A DNA stretch of 8,988 bases from Candidatus Eiseniibacteriota bacterium (GCA_020052115.1 JAGVPR010000164.1:1-8988), one strand, 5' to 3'. Counted from the first letter of the stretch, positions 1-7,101 are shown. The notes: generated by a model from the sequence alone, not told the origin. Program-made: numbers and translations.

Positions 1-986
1 CCGATCTCCGCCGCCGCCGCGGAGAGCGCTGCCGCGAGGATGACCGAGCCGAGCACCCCTCCGCGCGGGTTCTCGACGACGCGGCCCGAGCCGCGCACCG
101 CGATGAAGGAGCCGACGCAGCCCATGAGGGCGGCGAAGAGCAGGAAGATCAACGTCTGGGGCGCCGAAAGGTAGAGTAGCCCCGGAAGCCGCGGCGCCGC
201 GGCCCTGTACGCGACCGCCAGGAGCCCGAGCGCGAGCAGCCCGGCGGCCGTGGATTGGAGCGCCCCCTCGATCACGAACGGCATCCGGACGAACGTCCGC
301 GACGCTCCCACCACGCGTAGGATCTCGATCAGGTCGCGCTTCGCCAGCACCGTGAGGCGGATCGTGTGGCTGATGATGAAGATGACCGATAGCCCCACGA
401 GAAAGCCGGCGAGTGCGCTCCCGATGCGCACGGCCGCGAGCAGCCGGTCGAGGCGCCGCACCCACTCGCCGCCGAAGACGGTCTCCTCGACGCCGTCCAG
501 GGCGCCGGCCTCCTGGGCGATCCGTTCCATCTCGCCGTAGGTCCGAGCGGTCGAGGCGAGATCCACTTCATACGAAGCGGGAAGCGGGTTTCCGCCGAGC
601 ACGTCGAGGAGGCCCGTCTCTCCCATCTCCTGCTCGAAGCGTTGCCAGGCTTCCTGCGGGCTCACGAAGCGCAGTCCCGTCACGCCAGTGATGTGCCTGA
701 GCCGGCTTTCGATCTGGAGGCGCTGCTCCTCGAGGACGCCGCCCTCGAGGAAGACGGACATCTCCTTGCGGCGCTCCACGCCTTCGAGCACGACCCCCAG
801 GTTCCGGCTCGCGACCGCGAACAGCCCGAGCACCGCGAGCGAGGCGGTCATGGCCACGATGGCTGACGCTGAGAGCGACGGGCTCCGCACGAACTGGCGG
901 AAGCCCTCTCGCAGGAAGTAGATCGGTCGGCGCAAACGAAGCCTCTCCTTCGGGCCCAGGGTCACCCCGACCCGAGAGACGAGCAT
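1..986 (-). CDS. ftsX: Cell-division permease-like protein FtsX (3' end outside window)
   Basis: FtsX is the inner-membrane partner of the ATPase FtsE; the complex works at the division site and switches on periplasmic cell-wall hydrolases. The visible 328 codons show the family layout: TM1 about residues 38-60, an extracytoplasmic domain about 63-180 with the conserved NPLPASYEV stretch (133-141), TM2 about 187-208, the conserved cytoplasmic loop EILRVVGASRTFVRMPFVIEG (221-241, shown in part by VVGAS and PFVIEG), TM3 about 242-260 and TM4 about 276-297. An in-frame TGA lies 8 codons before the ATG at 986, so this is the first possible ATG; no strong SD is visible. The preceding tail-tube gene ends 36 bases upstream. 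Oddities: it is not next to ftsE (7460-8161), and after the normal FtsX end (about residue 298) the frame stays open through an Ala-rich hydrophobic stretch (about 311-326) to the window edge. Identification is firm; the C-terminal extension is not resolved. Confidence 0.93.
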   Translation of the reverse strand, partial: MLVSRVGVTLGPKERLRLRRPIYFLREGFRQFVRSPSLSASAIVAMTASLAVLGLFAVASRNLGVVLEGVERRKEMSVFLEGGVLEEQRLQIESRLRHITGVTGLRFVSPQEAWQRFEQEMGETGLLDVLGGNPLPASYEVDLASTARTYGEMERIAQEAGALDGVEETVFGGEWVRRLDRLLAAVRIGSALAGFLVGLSVIFIISHTIRLTVLAKRDLIEILRVVGASRTFVRMPFVIEGALQSTAAGLLALGLLAVAYRAAAPRLPGLLYLSAPQTLIFLLFAALMGCVGSFIAVRGSGRVVENPRGGVLGSVILAAALSAAAAEI

Positions 987-1022
987 GGCGGCAGGGTCGC
1001 CGTCCTGTCACGAAGCGAGCTG

Positions 1023-1616
1023 CTAGTGCTGGCTGTACGTCGGCTCGGACGGCTCGACGACCTCCAGATCCCGCTCCCAACCCTCGTGTTCCATCGTGAT
1101 CGTCTCGATCGCGACCTGCGTGCTCAGCGCGTCGAACTCGGTCACGGCGCTGTATTTCGAGGGCCAGCAGCGGTACACCTTCCACGACATCACCAGTTGG
1201 CCGGCCTCGTTGTAGAGCTCGATGATGACGTCCTTGCGAAAGTCCCCGAGCGAGGCCTCCGAGCCCAGGCCGGAGCCGAAGTTCCACACCTTGTTCACCC
1301 ACTTCTCGAACGTGTCGTCGTGGGTTCGGCCGCGCTCGAGCACGATCGGCTCGTAATGCGTCTGCCCGGGCGAGCGCTGCTCCGTGCTCGGCGCGCTTCC
1401 CGGGCGGCTCGTGATCACCTCGGTCGTGCGCGTGAGGCCGCTCACGTGCAGGATCCCCGGCACGTAGCGGCCGTCCCACTTGACGCGGAACTTGAATTGC
1501 TTGTACGGGTCGAAGCGGTGCGTGTTGACGGTGAATTCCGAACCGAGCGCCGCGGGCGCGAGAGTCGCCAGGACGCCCGCGAGCGTGACGCCGGCCAGCA
1601 GCCTTCTGAGCATCAT
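1023..1616 (-). CDS. Exported tail-tube (T4 gp19-like) protein, paralogue 2
   Basis: This protein matches the tail-tube family of contractile phages and extracellular injection systems (T4 gp19/TIGR02241 type, same fold as Hcp). The core runs from DPYKQFKFRVKWDG (36-49) through the VSGLTRTTEV strand (58-67), SPGQTHYEPIVLERG (82-96), the DFRKDVIIEL segment (125-134), the YRCWPSKY motif (148-155) and AIETITMEHEGWERD (169-183). Family members usually start directly at the DPY..F element; here it follows a signal peptide (positive MMLRR, hydrophobic 6-24, cleavage about ALG/S at 25-26). A start at 1616 is preferred because AGGAGG (1623-1628) sits 6 bases upstream; ATG 1613 is equally usable, while ATG 1622 abuts the SD and ATG 1655 ignores it. 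Length 197 residues. It follows its paralogue (about 55% identical by eye over the core) by 51 bases and precedes ftsX by 36. No sheath, baseplate or spike gene is visible. Family call is strong; function outside an injection machine is unknown. Confidence 0.88.
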   Translation of the reverse strand: MMLRRLLAGVTLAGVLATLAPAALGSEFTVNTHRFDPYKQFKFRVKWDGRYVPGILHVSGLTRTTEVITSRPGSAPSTEQRSPGQTHYEPIVLERGRTHDDTFEKWVNKVWNFGSGLGSEASLGDFRKDVIIELYNEAGQLVMSWKVYRCWPSKYSAVTEFDALSTQVAIETITMEHEGWERDLEVVEPSEPTYSQH

Positions 1617-1622
1617 GAACAT

Positions 1623-1628
1623 CCTCCT
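1623..1628 (-). promoter_or_regulatory. Ribosome binding site deciding the start of the second tail-tube gene
   Basis: The minus strand reads AGGAGG directly followed by ATG (1622), then ATGs at 1616 and 1613. Spacing of 6 or 9 bases fits 1616 or 1613; the abutting ATG at 1622 and the far ATG at 1655 do not fit. Both good starts give a clean signal peptide. Confidence 0.75.
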
Positions 1629-1667
1629 ATGGGCGGGCCTCACCTGTGCACTCAACGTCCGCGCCGT

Positions 1668-2234
1668 CTAGTGAGGCGGCGCGAGTTCGTGATCCCTCTC
1701 CCAGCCCTCGTACTGAAGCACAAGCGTCTCGATCGGCGCTGACGGGCGCTCGGCATCCATGTCGCCGAGCACGACGTAGTCCGACGGCCAGCAGCGGTAG
1801 ATGCGGTACGACAGGACCTTCTGGCCCATCTCATCGAGCAGGTCAATGATGATGTCCTTGCGGAAGTCGCGAAGCGAGACCTCGCTTCCGAGGCCCGAGC
1901 CGAAGCTCCACACCTTGTCCGCCCAGCGCTCGAACTCCGCGTCCTGGCCGAGATGTCTCTCGAGGATGATCGGCTCGTACGAGGTCGCCCCCGGTGAGAG
2001 CCGGTAGCTGCTCGGATCGCCGCCGCTTCGCGGGGCGATCACTTCGGTGCGCCGGACGAGCCCGGTGACCTTCGTGATCCCGGGGATGACGTGGCCGTCC
2101 CACATTACGCGCACCAGAAGCGGTGGCGCCGTGTCGGCGGCGATGTTGTCGCCCGCGGCCGGCGAAGCGATGATCGAGACCATCAGGCAGGCGGCGGCGA
2201 GCGGAACGCCGACGGACGGGGGAAATCGTCCCAT
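1668..2234 (-). CDS. Exported tail-tube (T4 gp19-like) protein, paralogue 1
   Basis: This is the first of two tandem tail-tube paralogues, 188 residues. The core matches the gp19/TIGR02241 family: VRVMWDGHVIPGI (41-53), VTGLVRRTEVI (56-66), SPGATSYEPIILER (80-93), SLRDFRKDIIIDL (120-132), YRIYRCWPSDY (143-153) and PIETLVLQYEGWERD (167-181). About 80 of 143 core positions are identical to the neighbour by eye, including a shared FGSGLGSE block (111-118). A signal peptide is seen at 1-28 (MGRF start, hydrophobic 9-23, SPAAG before the likely cleavage). Compared with its neighbour the mature N-terminus lacks the DPY..F element and has a short Ala/Pro-rich stretch instead, so the two have diverged at the end that in phage tubes lies near subunit contacts. 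The start at 2234 is supported by GGGAGG (2240-2245) 5 bases upstream. The gene lies 182 bases after the Cys-rich protein gene and was probably duplicated in place. Exact role unknown. Confidence 0.88.
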   Translation of the reverse strand: MGRFPPSVGVPLAAACLMVSIIASPAAGDNIAADTAPPLLVRVMWDGHVIPGITKVTGLVRRTEVIAPRSGGDPSSYRLSPGATSYEPIILERHLGQDAEFERWADKVWSFGSGLGSEVSLRDFRKDIIIDLLDEMGQKVLSYRIYRCWPSDYVVLGDMDAERPSAPIETLVLQYEGWERDHELAPPH

Positions 2235-2302
2235 GCGCACCTCCCTTTCCCGGAAGTTCGTGAACTCCTCGCCGCGTGGCGAACCGCGGCGCCGATGGAG
2301 CA

Positions 2303-2332
2303 CGAATACAGATAGAACGGGGCTGGAGGCAA
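2303..2332 (-). promoter_or_regulatory. Possible promoter for the tail-tube/ftsX genes
   Basis: On the minus strand TTGCCT (2327-2332) is followed after 18 bases by TATTCG (2303-2308), in a locally AT-richer patch about 70 bases before the tail-tube start at 2234. Both boxes are imperfect and the spacing is one base long, so this is a weak candidate. If real, it would let the two tube genes and ftsX be expressed apart from the genes upstream. Confidence 0.3.
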
Positions 2333-2416
2333 GCGAATTGAGCGGCGGGGCTCGAAAGAACCGGATTGCGCGCGAGCGGGCGGCCGGTCGCCCCGGCTGT
2401 CCGGGTGCGTCTCTCC

Positions 2417-3031
2417 CTAGCGGTAGAGCGACTTCATGCGGCCCCAGGTGCTCGTCTCGACGCGGGTCGGGCAGCGGCAGAGAGGGACCTGGCCGGTCAG
2501 AGCTGCGGCGCACATCGCGCCATCGCTCTTCACGGCGACCAGGTTCGGGTACGTTGCGGCCGGCGCGGGCGGGAAAGGCGAGTAGAAGTGCCAGGCGCCG
2601 GCTCCCGCGCTCTCCGTCCGGCAGGCGCCGGAGCCCGCGCTGAACTCCACGATCGGGGTCTGCAGCTCTGGAAGCGCCGACGGCGCCCGCTTGCAGGTGT
2701 AGCTGCCTGCGTAGCCGACCTCGCACGCATGCGCGTTCAAATCCCGGCCGGCCGAGGCGCCGGCAGGGGTAGAGAAGCTCGTGACCCCGGCGTCGCACGC
2801 GCAGGCGCAGTCCCCCAGGGACAGCGAAAGCTCCACGCGGCTGAGCCCGCTGAGGGCGGCGTCCCACGACCCCGAGAGCGTGTACTTGTAGAGGCCCTCG
2901 AAGCCGGGGTCATCGGGAAACGTCGCCGTCATGGCCATCGTGAGCCCGCCGCACTTCAACTCCGCGGCGCTCGAACCGGACGCGAAAAGAACGGTGAAGA
3001 CGGCCGGCAGCAGAATCCTCGGTGCGCGCAT
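2417..3031 (-). CDS. Exported Cys-rich protein of unknown function
   Basis: I do not recognise a family. The 204-residue product begins with a clear signal peptide (MRAPR, hydrophobic 6-18, cleavage about SAA/E at 22-24). The mature part holds ten cysteines (27, 75, 77, 79, 103, 113, 137, 174, 185, 187), including a tight CACAC cluster and a CRC pair, which in an exported protein suggests disulphides or possibly metal binding. The middle (46-72) has alternating polar and hydrophobic residues (LYKYTLSGSW, RVELSLSLG) suggesting a beta-rich fold. There is no membrane anchor after the signal and no C-terminal sorting domain. The start at 3031 is chosen because GGAGG (3041-3045) lies 9 bases upstream; ATG 3040 abuts the SD and ATG 3079 has none. 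It lies between the subtilisin gene and the tail-tube pair, all four being exported, which hints at a shared process without identifying it. Confidence 0.75.
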   Translation of the reverse strand: MRAPRILLPAVFTVLFASGSSAAELKCGGLTMAMTATFPDDPGFEGLYKYTLSGSWDAALSGLSRVELSLSLGDCACACDAGVTSFSTPAGASAGRDLNAHACEVGYAGSYTCKRAPSALPELQTPIVEFSAGSGACRTESAGAGAWHFYSPFPPAPAATYPNLVAVKSDGAMCAAALTGQVPLCRCPTRVETSTWGRMKSLYR

Positions 3032-3040
3032 CGGCCTCAT

Positions 3041-3045
3041 CCTCC
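3041..3045 (-). promoter_or_regulatory. Ribosome binding site deciding the start of the Cys-rich gene
   Basis: The minus strand reads TTTGGAGG immediately before an ATG (3040), with a second in-frame ATG at 3031, 9 bases from the SD. The second ATG fits normal spacing and gives a compact signal peptide. The same layout (SD abutting one ATG, with the real start a few bases on) occurs at the second tail-tube gene. Confidence 0.65.
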
Positions 3046-3191
3046 AAACGATGCAGGAGCGACCCGCACAAGGAATCATCGCCCGCAGGCGTGTTCTCGT
3101 TGAGGCGGCGCTCGGAGGGCACTCTGGCTGAGACGCGCCACGGCGCGAAGCCGCGCGGCGGTGCGCGAATGGGAATGGGGTGGAAACGAGG

Positions 3192-3220
3192 AGGCGCCCC
3201 GGCTGAGGGCCGGAGCGCCT
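3192..3220 (-). terminator. Hairpin downstream of the subtilisin gene, possible terminator
   Basis: Arms AGGCGC/GCGCCT (3192-3197 with 3215-3220), one mismatch, then CCGGC/GCCGG (3199-3203 with 3209-3213) around a 5-base loop, 51 bases past the stop at 3271. On the minus strand it is followed by CTCGTTTCC, a poor U-tract. The stem is strong, so it may stop transcription or protect the 3' end, but a standard intrinsic terminator is not certain. Confidence 0.45.
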
Positions 3221-3235
3221 GCCTCCATCACGCCG

Positions 3236-3255
3236 GGCCGGCGGGAAGGCCGGCC
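3236..3255 (-). terminator. GC-rich hairpin just after the subtilisin stop codon
   Basis: A perfect 7-bp stem, GGCCGGC (3236-3242) with GCCGGCC (3249-3255), around the 6-base loop GGGAAG, 15 bases beyond the stop codon. There is no U-run after it on the minus strand. Together with the hairpin at 3192-3220 it marks this 239-base gap as the likely 3' end, or attenuation point, of the subtilisin transcript. Confidence 0.35.
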
Positions 3256-3270
3256 GGTGTTCGTTTCGTC

Positions 3271-6200
3271 CTACCTCAGAAGGAGGAGCGGACTGCTGTA
3301 GCCCTTCCCTTCACTGCGGAGGCGGACGAAGTACATGCCGCTCGCGACACGCTCGCCCGCGTCGTTTCGGCCGTCCCACACGGTCTGGTAACGGCCCGAG
3401 GCCCGCTCGCCCTCGAACAGCGTCCGGATGCGGCGCCCGGCGACGTCGTAGACGCCCACAGCCGCATCGCCTGACCGCACCAGCTCGAAGCGGATCGTCG
3501 TGGCTCCATAGAACGGGTTCGGCAACGCCGGCAGAAGGCGCGTCGCCGTGATCGGTGCTTCCGTCTCCTCGATGCCCGTCAGATCACGCTGGATCTCGAG
3601 AAGGTAGTCGGATGTCTCGCCGTCGGTGAAGTTCCCGTCGCCCGCCCAGAACGGACCGACCGGTTGATCGCTGATCGTGAACCGGCTCCACACGTGGCCC
3701 CAGTTCGGACCGATCAGGAACGGCGGCGGAACGAACAGAGAGAGCGGCCCGCTGAATCCGGCCGGAATCAAGAAGTCCATCAGCACGTGTTCCGGTGCCG
3801 CCCCCGTCGGGCACGTGGAGACGCCCTGCCACATCCCGTTTTGGTCCCAATCCATGAGCACGTTGACGAACGCATCGAAGTTCGTGTTGTTCGTCACCTG
3901 GATGTCAAGGTTGAGACCCCAGTATGCCATGTTGCACGTGAGACCAAGAGAGCCGGCTGGACCCAGGGGGCACGGGACGATGTTGAGCAGGTTGTCGATT
4001 GTGTAAGGCGGCGGGAACAGCAGGCCCGCATCCCCGTCGTTCCAGCACTCGTCGGCGTCGTAAGGCGGGAAGAACGGGCAGTTGCCCGCGTTGCCCTCGG
4101 ACTCGCCGTCCACCGAAGGTCCGATGTAGAGCAGCCCCGTGCTCTGATGCGCGACGAACGCCGCGGGGCCGATGTTCACGCACGTTGGGAACTGCCCCAG
4201 TATGCCGGTCAACGGGTAGGCGATGGAGCCCTCCGGGGCGTCGCCGTAGTCGTGGTGCGGCTGCGCCGGATCCACCTGGAGCAGGTAGTCGCACGTCTCG
4301 CCGTCCTGGAACGCGCCGCTGCCGTCCCAGTCCGCCACGAGGACCGGCGAGTCGCTCACCGTGAAGCGGCTCCAGACGTACCCGGAGTTCGGGCCGATCA
4401 GGAAGCCCGGCGGGCCGAGCGCCGAGAGCGGGCCCAAGAAGCCGGCGGGCACGAGGAAGTTCACGAGCACGTGCTCGGGCGCACTCGCCGTCGGGCACTG
4501 GGAGGCACCCTGCCATGTCCCGTTCTGGTCCCAGTCCATGAGCACGTTGACGTATGCATCCAGGGGTGTGCTGTTCGTCACCTGGATGTCCACATTGGGA
4601 CCCCACAGGGCGGATGTGCACGCGGTGCCGAGCGATCTCGGCGGGCTCAAGGGGCAGGGAACGACGTTCAGAGCGGCGTCAATCGTGAATGACCCGGGGG
4701 TCAGAAGCCCCGCGTCGCCGTCTCCCCAGCATTCGTCGGCATCGTACGGCGGGAAGAGCGGGCAGTTGCCCGCGTTCCCATCCGTCTCGAGATCAACGGT
4801 CGGCCCGAAATAGAGCAGCCCGCCGCTCATGTGCGATACGAAGCCGGCAGGTCCGACGGCGGTGCACGTGGGGAAGAACCCGATCGTCCCGGCCGCCGGA
4901 TAGGCCAGCGCGCCTTCCGGGGCGTCACCGTACTCGAGATCCCACGACTGTTCCTCAACGCACAACAAGTAGTCGCAGCTCTCGCCGATCGCGAAGATGC
5001 CGGCGCCGCTCCAGCCGAAGCCGACCGGCATATCGGTCACGCTGAATCGCGTCCAGACATATCCCGGATTCGGGCCGATCAAGAACCCCGGCGGAACAAG
5101 TCCGGACAGCGGGCCCGCGTAGCCGCCCGGCACCGGGAAGTCCACCAGCACGTGCTCGGGAGCCGCTCCGGTCGGACAGGATGAGCCGCCCGCCCACCAG
5201 CCGTTCTGATCCCAGTCCATCAGTACGTTGACGAACACCGTGGGGCCGTTGTTGACCACCTGGATGTCGAGATTCGCACCCCACTGGGCGTTCGCGCATG
5301 TCAGGCCGAGGCAGCCGGTGTACGGCGGGTTGCACGGGACCACCTGGAGGACGGGGCTGATCGTATATGCGGGCGGGAAGAGGAGGCCCGCGTCACCGTC
5401 GTTCCAGCACTCGTCGGCGTCGTACGGCGGGAAGAACGGGCAGTTGCCGGCGTTGCCCTCGGGCTCGTAGTCCACCGCGGGTCCGAAGTACGCCCATGGC
5501 GAGGCGCCGTGCTGCACGAACGATCCCGGAGGCCCGCTGCCGACGCACGTCGGGAATTGCCCGATAGTGCCCGTGGCCGGATAGGCCAGCGCCAGCTCGG
5601 GTGCATCGCCGTACTCGTAGTTCTGTGCCGGCACCATGTTCTGGATCGCCGCATAGCAGTCGGGGCGCGGGCCGATGGCGCCGGCGAGACCGAAGAACTG
5701 CGGCGTGCCCGTGTTCACGAGGAGCGTGCGCATGGGGCCGGGTGCCAGCGGGGTCGCCGACACATTGGCGATGTAGTAGCCCTGACAGCAGGCGACCGCG
5801 CCCGCCACGATCGGCGAGGCGCTCGAGGTCCCGCTGAAATTGTTCGTGTAGTACTTGTTCACGCCCTCGGCGCTGTAGAGATTGCCGTAGCCGGTGGTCA
5901 CAACGTTCTCGCCCCAGCCCTGGAGGTTGAAGCGCGAGCCGTAGCTGGAGAACGAAAGCCTCTCGAGATTCGTCTGCGGCCACGAACCGCCGGGGTACGC
6001 GCCGCCGGCGCCGACGATGATCGCGCCGGAGTCGCCGAACCACGTCATGAGGTCCGTGTCAATATTGCCGTTGCCGCCGGCCTCGACCACGTGGATGCCG
6101 TTGGCAACCGCGGTGACGATCGCGGCGTAGACGCCGTTGTTCGTCTGGGCGTTCGGCGAGTAGTTCAGCCACCACTCGACCGGCACGTACGTGCCGCCGC

Positions 6201-7101
6201 CGGCGTAGTCCCATTGCTGCTCGAGCAGGATGATGTCGCCCGCGTTCAGGTTTGCGATCGCCACGGCGAGGGCGCCGGGCACGTTCCAGCTCGGCGTGAG
6301 GCCGTAGTAGGTGCCGCAGGTCTTGAGATTCGCCCCGTAGCAACTACCCTTGGTCCCCCAGTTCGGGAGGTTGTCGTCCGAGACGAGTTCGCCGATGACC
6401 GCGGTTCCGTGATTGGTGTTGCTGAACGGGTCCGCGACGTTCACGTTGATCTGTGAGCCTAGCGCCTTCGTCACGTCGGCGTGGTTGTAATTCCAGCTGT
6501 ACTCGAGGTCGCAGACCGTGATCCCTGCGCCTGTGCCGCCGGCCAGCGTCCAGGCGTAGCGGGCGTCAATGCCGCTCGGGACCGAGGAGGCCGGGTCGTT
6601 GTAGTTCTGTGACGGGTCGTAGTCGGGCGGATTCGGGGGCTCCATCGGCAAGGGAACCGGCCGCGCGAGCATGATTCCGGGAAGCGCTTCCAGATCCGCG
6701 GCGAGCCTCCAGACGTCCACCGCGCCGGCCTTGTCGTCGAAGCGCAGGCGGTAGATGTTGTTCAAGTTGTAGATGTCGTTCCCCGTGTTCGCCTTTCCGA
6801 TCGCCTGCAGCTCATCGAGCTTCGCTTCCGGTACGTCGCAGATGCGGGACCATTCGACTCCGCCGATCGGCGCGAGGACCTGATCCACGCCTGCCAGAGC
6901 ATTCGTCGCCAGGTCCGCGGGAACGCCCGCCCGGAGACGCACCTGCGAGTCCGGAGCGAACATGATCTCGATGTGGCTGCGCTCCGAGGGATAAGGCGGG
7001 GGGCTTGCCGATGCGGACTGCGCGAGGACCTCGACGGCGGAGGAGGAGAACGCGACGAGCAGGATGATGAGAAGCAGAGCGATCGGATGACTGCGGGACA
7101 T
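3271..7101 (-). CDS. Secreted subtilisin-family (S8) protease with three GEVED-like modules and FlgD-Ig-like tail
   Basis: A large exported serine protease of 1276 residues. Order: signal peptide 1-27 (hydrophobic 8-22, likely cleavage at VLA/Q); pro-region about 40-175; S8 catalytic domain about 178-485 with Asp198 (ITVCDLEY), His231 (NTNHGTAV), oxyanion Asn344 (VEAGGNGN) and nucleophile Ser426 (GTSSASP), so the triad is complete; three tandem modules from 496, 723 and 951, each opening with YGDAP, passing through a Cys-rich YDADECW segment and a DWDQNG motif, and closing with a GE(S/T)xDYLL motif as in GEVED domains; then about 1186-1276 a FlgD-Ig/type-IX-sorting-like domain (LPNPF, YDVAGRRIRTL, WDGRNDAGERVASGMYFVRL). 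The start at 7101 has AAAGGAGG 6 bases upstream. The tail suggests cell-surface display or type IX-like export in FCB-group bacteria. It has its own promoter and leader and follows ftsE by 358 bases. Substrate unknown; the modules may bind surface polymer or calcium (inference). Confidence 0.93.
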   Translation of the reverse strand: MSRSHPIALLLIILLVAFSSSAVEVLAQSASASPPPYPSERSHIEIMFAPDSQVRLRAGVPADLATNALAGVDQVLAPIGGVEWSRICDVPEAKLDELQAIGKANTGNDIYNLNNIYRLRFDDKAGAVDVWRLAADLEALPGIMLARPVPLPMEPPNPPDYDPSQNYNDPASSVPSGIDARYAWTLAGGTGAGITVCDLEYSWNYNHADVTKALGSQINVNVADPFSNTNHGTAVIGELVSDDNLPNWGTKGSCYGANLKTCGTYYGLTPSWNVPGALAVAIANLNAGDIILLEQQWDYAGGGTYVPVEWWLNYSPNAQTNNGVYAAIVTAVANGIHVVEAGGNGNIDTDLMTWFGDSGAIIVGAGGAYPGGSWPQTNLERLSFSSYGSRFNLQGWGENVVTTGYGNLYSAEGVNKYYTNNFSGTSSASPIVAGAVACCQGYYIANVSATPLAPGPMRTLLVNTGTPQFFGLAGAIGPRPDCYAAIQNMVPAQNYEYGDAPELALAYPATGTIGQFPTCVGSGPPGSFVQHGASPWAYFGPAVDYEPEGNAGNCPFFPPYDADECWNDGDAGLLFPPAYTISPVLQVVPCNPPYTGCLGLTCANAQWGANLDIQVVNNGPTVFVNVLMDWDQNGWWAGGSSCPTGAAPEHVLVDFPVPGGYAGPLSGLVPPGFLIGPNPGYVWTRFSVTDMPVGFGWSGAGIFAIGESCDYLLCVEEQSWDLEYGDAPEGALAYPAAGTIGFFPTCTAVGPAGFVSHMSGGLLYFGPTVDLETDGNAGNCPLFPPYDADECWGDGDAGLLTPGSFTIDAALNVVPCPLSPPRSLGTACTSALWGPNVDIQVTNSTPLDAYVNVLMDWDQNGTWQGASQCPTASAPEHVLVNFLVPAGFLGPLSALGPPGFLIGPNSGYVWSRFTVSDSPVLVADWDGSGAFQDGETCDYLLQVDPAQPHHDYGDAPEGSIAYPLTGILGQFPTCVNIGPAAFVAHQSTGLLYIGPSVDGESEGNAGNCPFFPPYDADECWNDGDAGLLFPPPYTIDNLLNIVPCPLGPAGSLGLTCNMAYWGLNLDIQVTNNTNFDAFVNVLMDWDQNGMWQGVSTCPTGAAPEHVLMDFLIPAGFSGPLSLFVPPPFLIGPNWGHVWSRFTISDQPVGPFWAGDGNFTDGETSDYLLEIQRDLTGIEETEAPITATRLLPALPNPFYGATTIRFELVRSGDAAVGVYDVAGRRIRTLFEGERASGRYQTVWDGRNDAGERVASGMYFVRLRSEGKGYSSPLLLLR
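3589..5616 (-). repeat. Three tandem ~227-codon modules inside the subtilisin gene
   Basis: Modules lie at about 4936-5616 (first translated), 4252-4935 and 3589-4251. Each codes for YGDAP, FPTC, NAGNCP.FPPYDADECW, VNVLMDWDQNG, PEHVL, FLIGPN and a final GE.xDYLL motif. A 62-base block is the same at 60 positions in modules 1 and 3 (5401-5462 against 4039-4100), while module 2 (4723-4784) differs more. The last module has Ser1164 where the other two have Cys709 and Cys937 in the closing motif. Confidence 0.9.

Noticed and set aside
568..1479. 303-residue minus-strand open frame spanning the ftsX start and the second tail-tube gene
   Set aside because: Its composition is Arg/Gly/Pro/Ala-rich as expected of an off-frame read in GC-rich DNA, and it overlaps two genes with strong family matches in other frames.
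1023..2234. Prophage or tailocin remnant as the source of the tube genes
   Set aside because: No other phage gene, integrase, attachment site or tRNA is visible, and both copies are intact with signal peptides, which is not expected of decaying prophage.
2392..2405. Small hairpin (CCCGG/CCGGG, 4-base loop) after the Cys-rich gene as a terminator
   Set aside because: Only 5 bp and no U-tract on the minus strand; such stems are common in DNA this GC-rich.
2235..2867. N-terminal extension of the first tail-tube gene, giving a 399-residue frame
   Set aside because: The extension overlaps the Cys-rich protein gene on the same strand, has low-complexity composition, and the ATG at 2234 has a good SD and signal peptide.
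3664..4692. 342-residue plus-strand open frame opposite the subtilisin gene
   Set aside because: It mirrors the repeated modules on the other strand, has Arg/Val/His-rich shadow composition and no recognisable motif.
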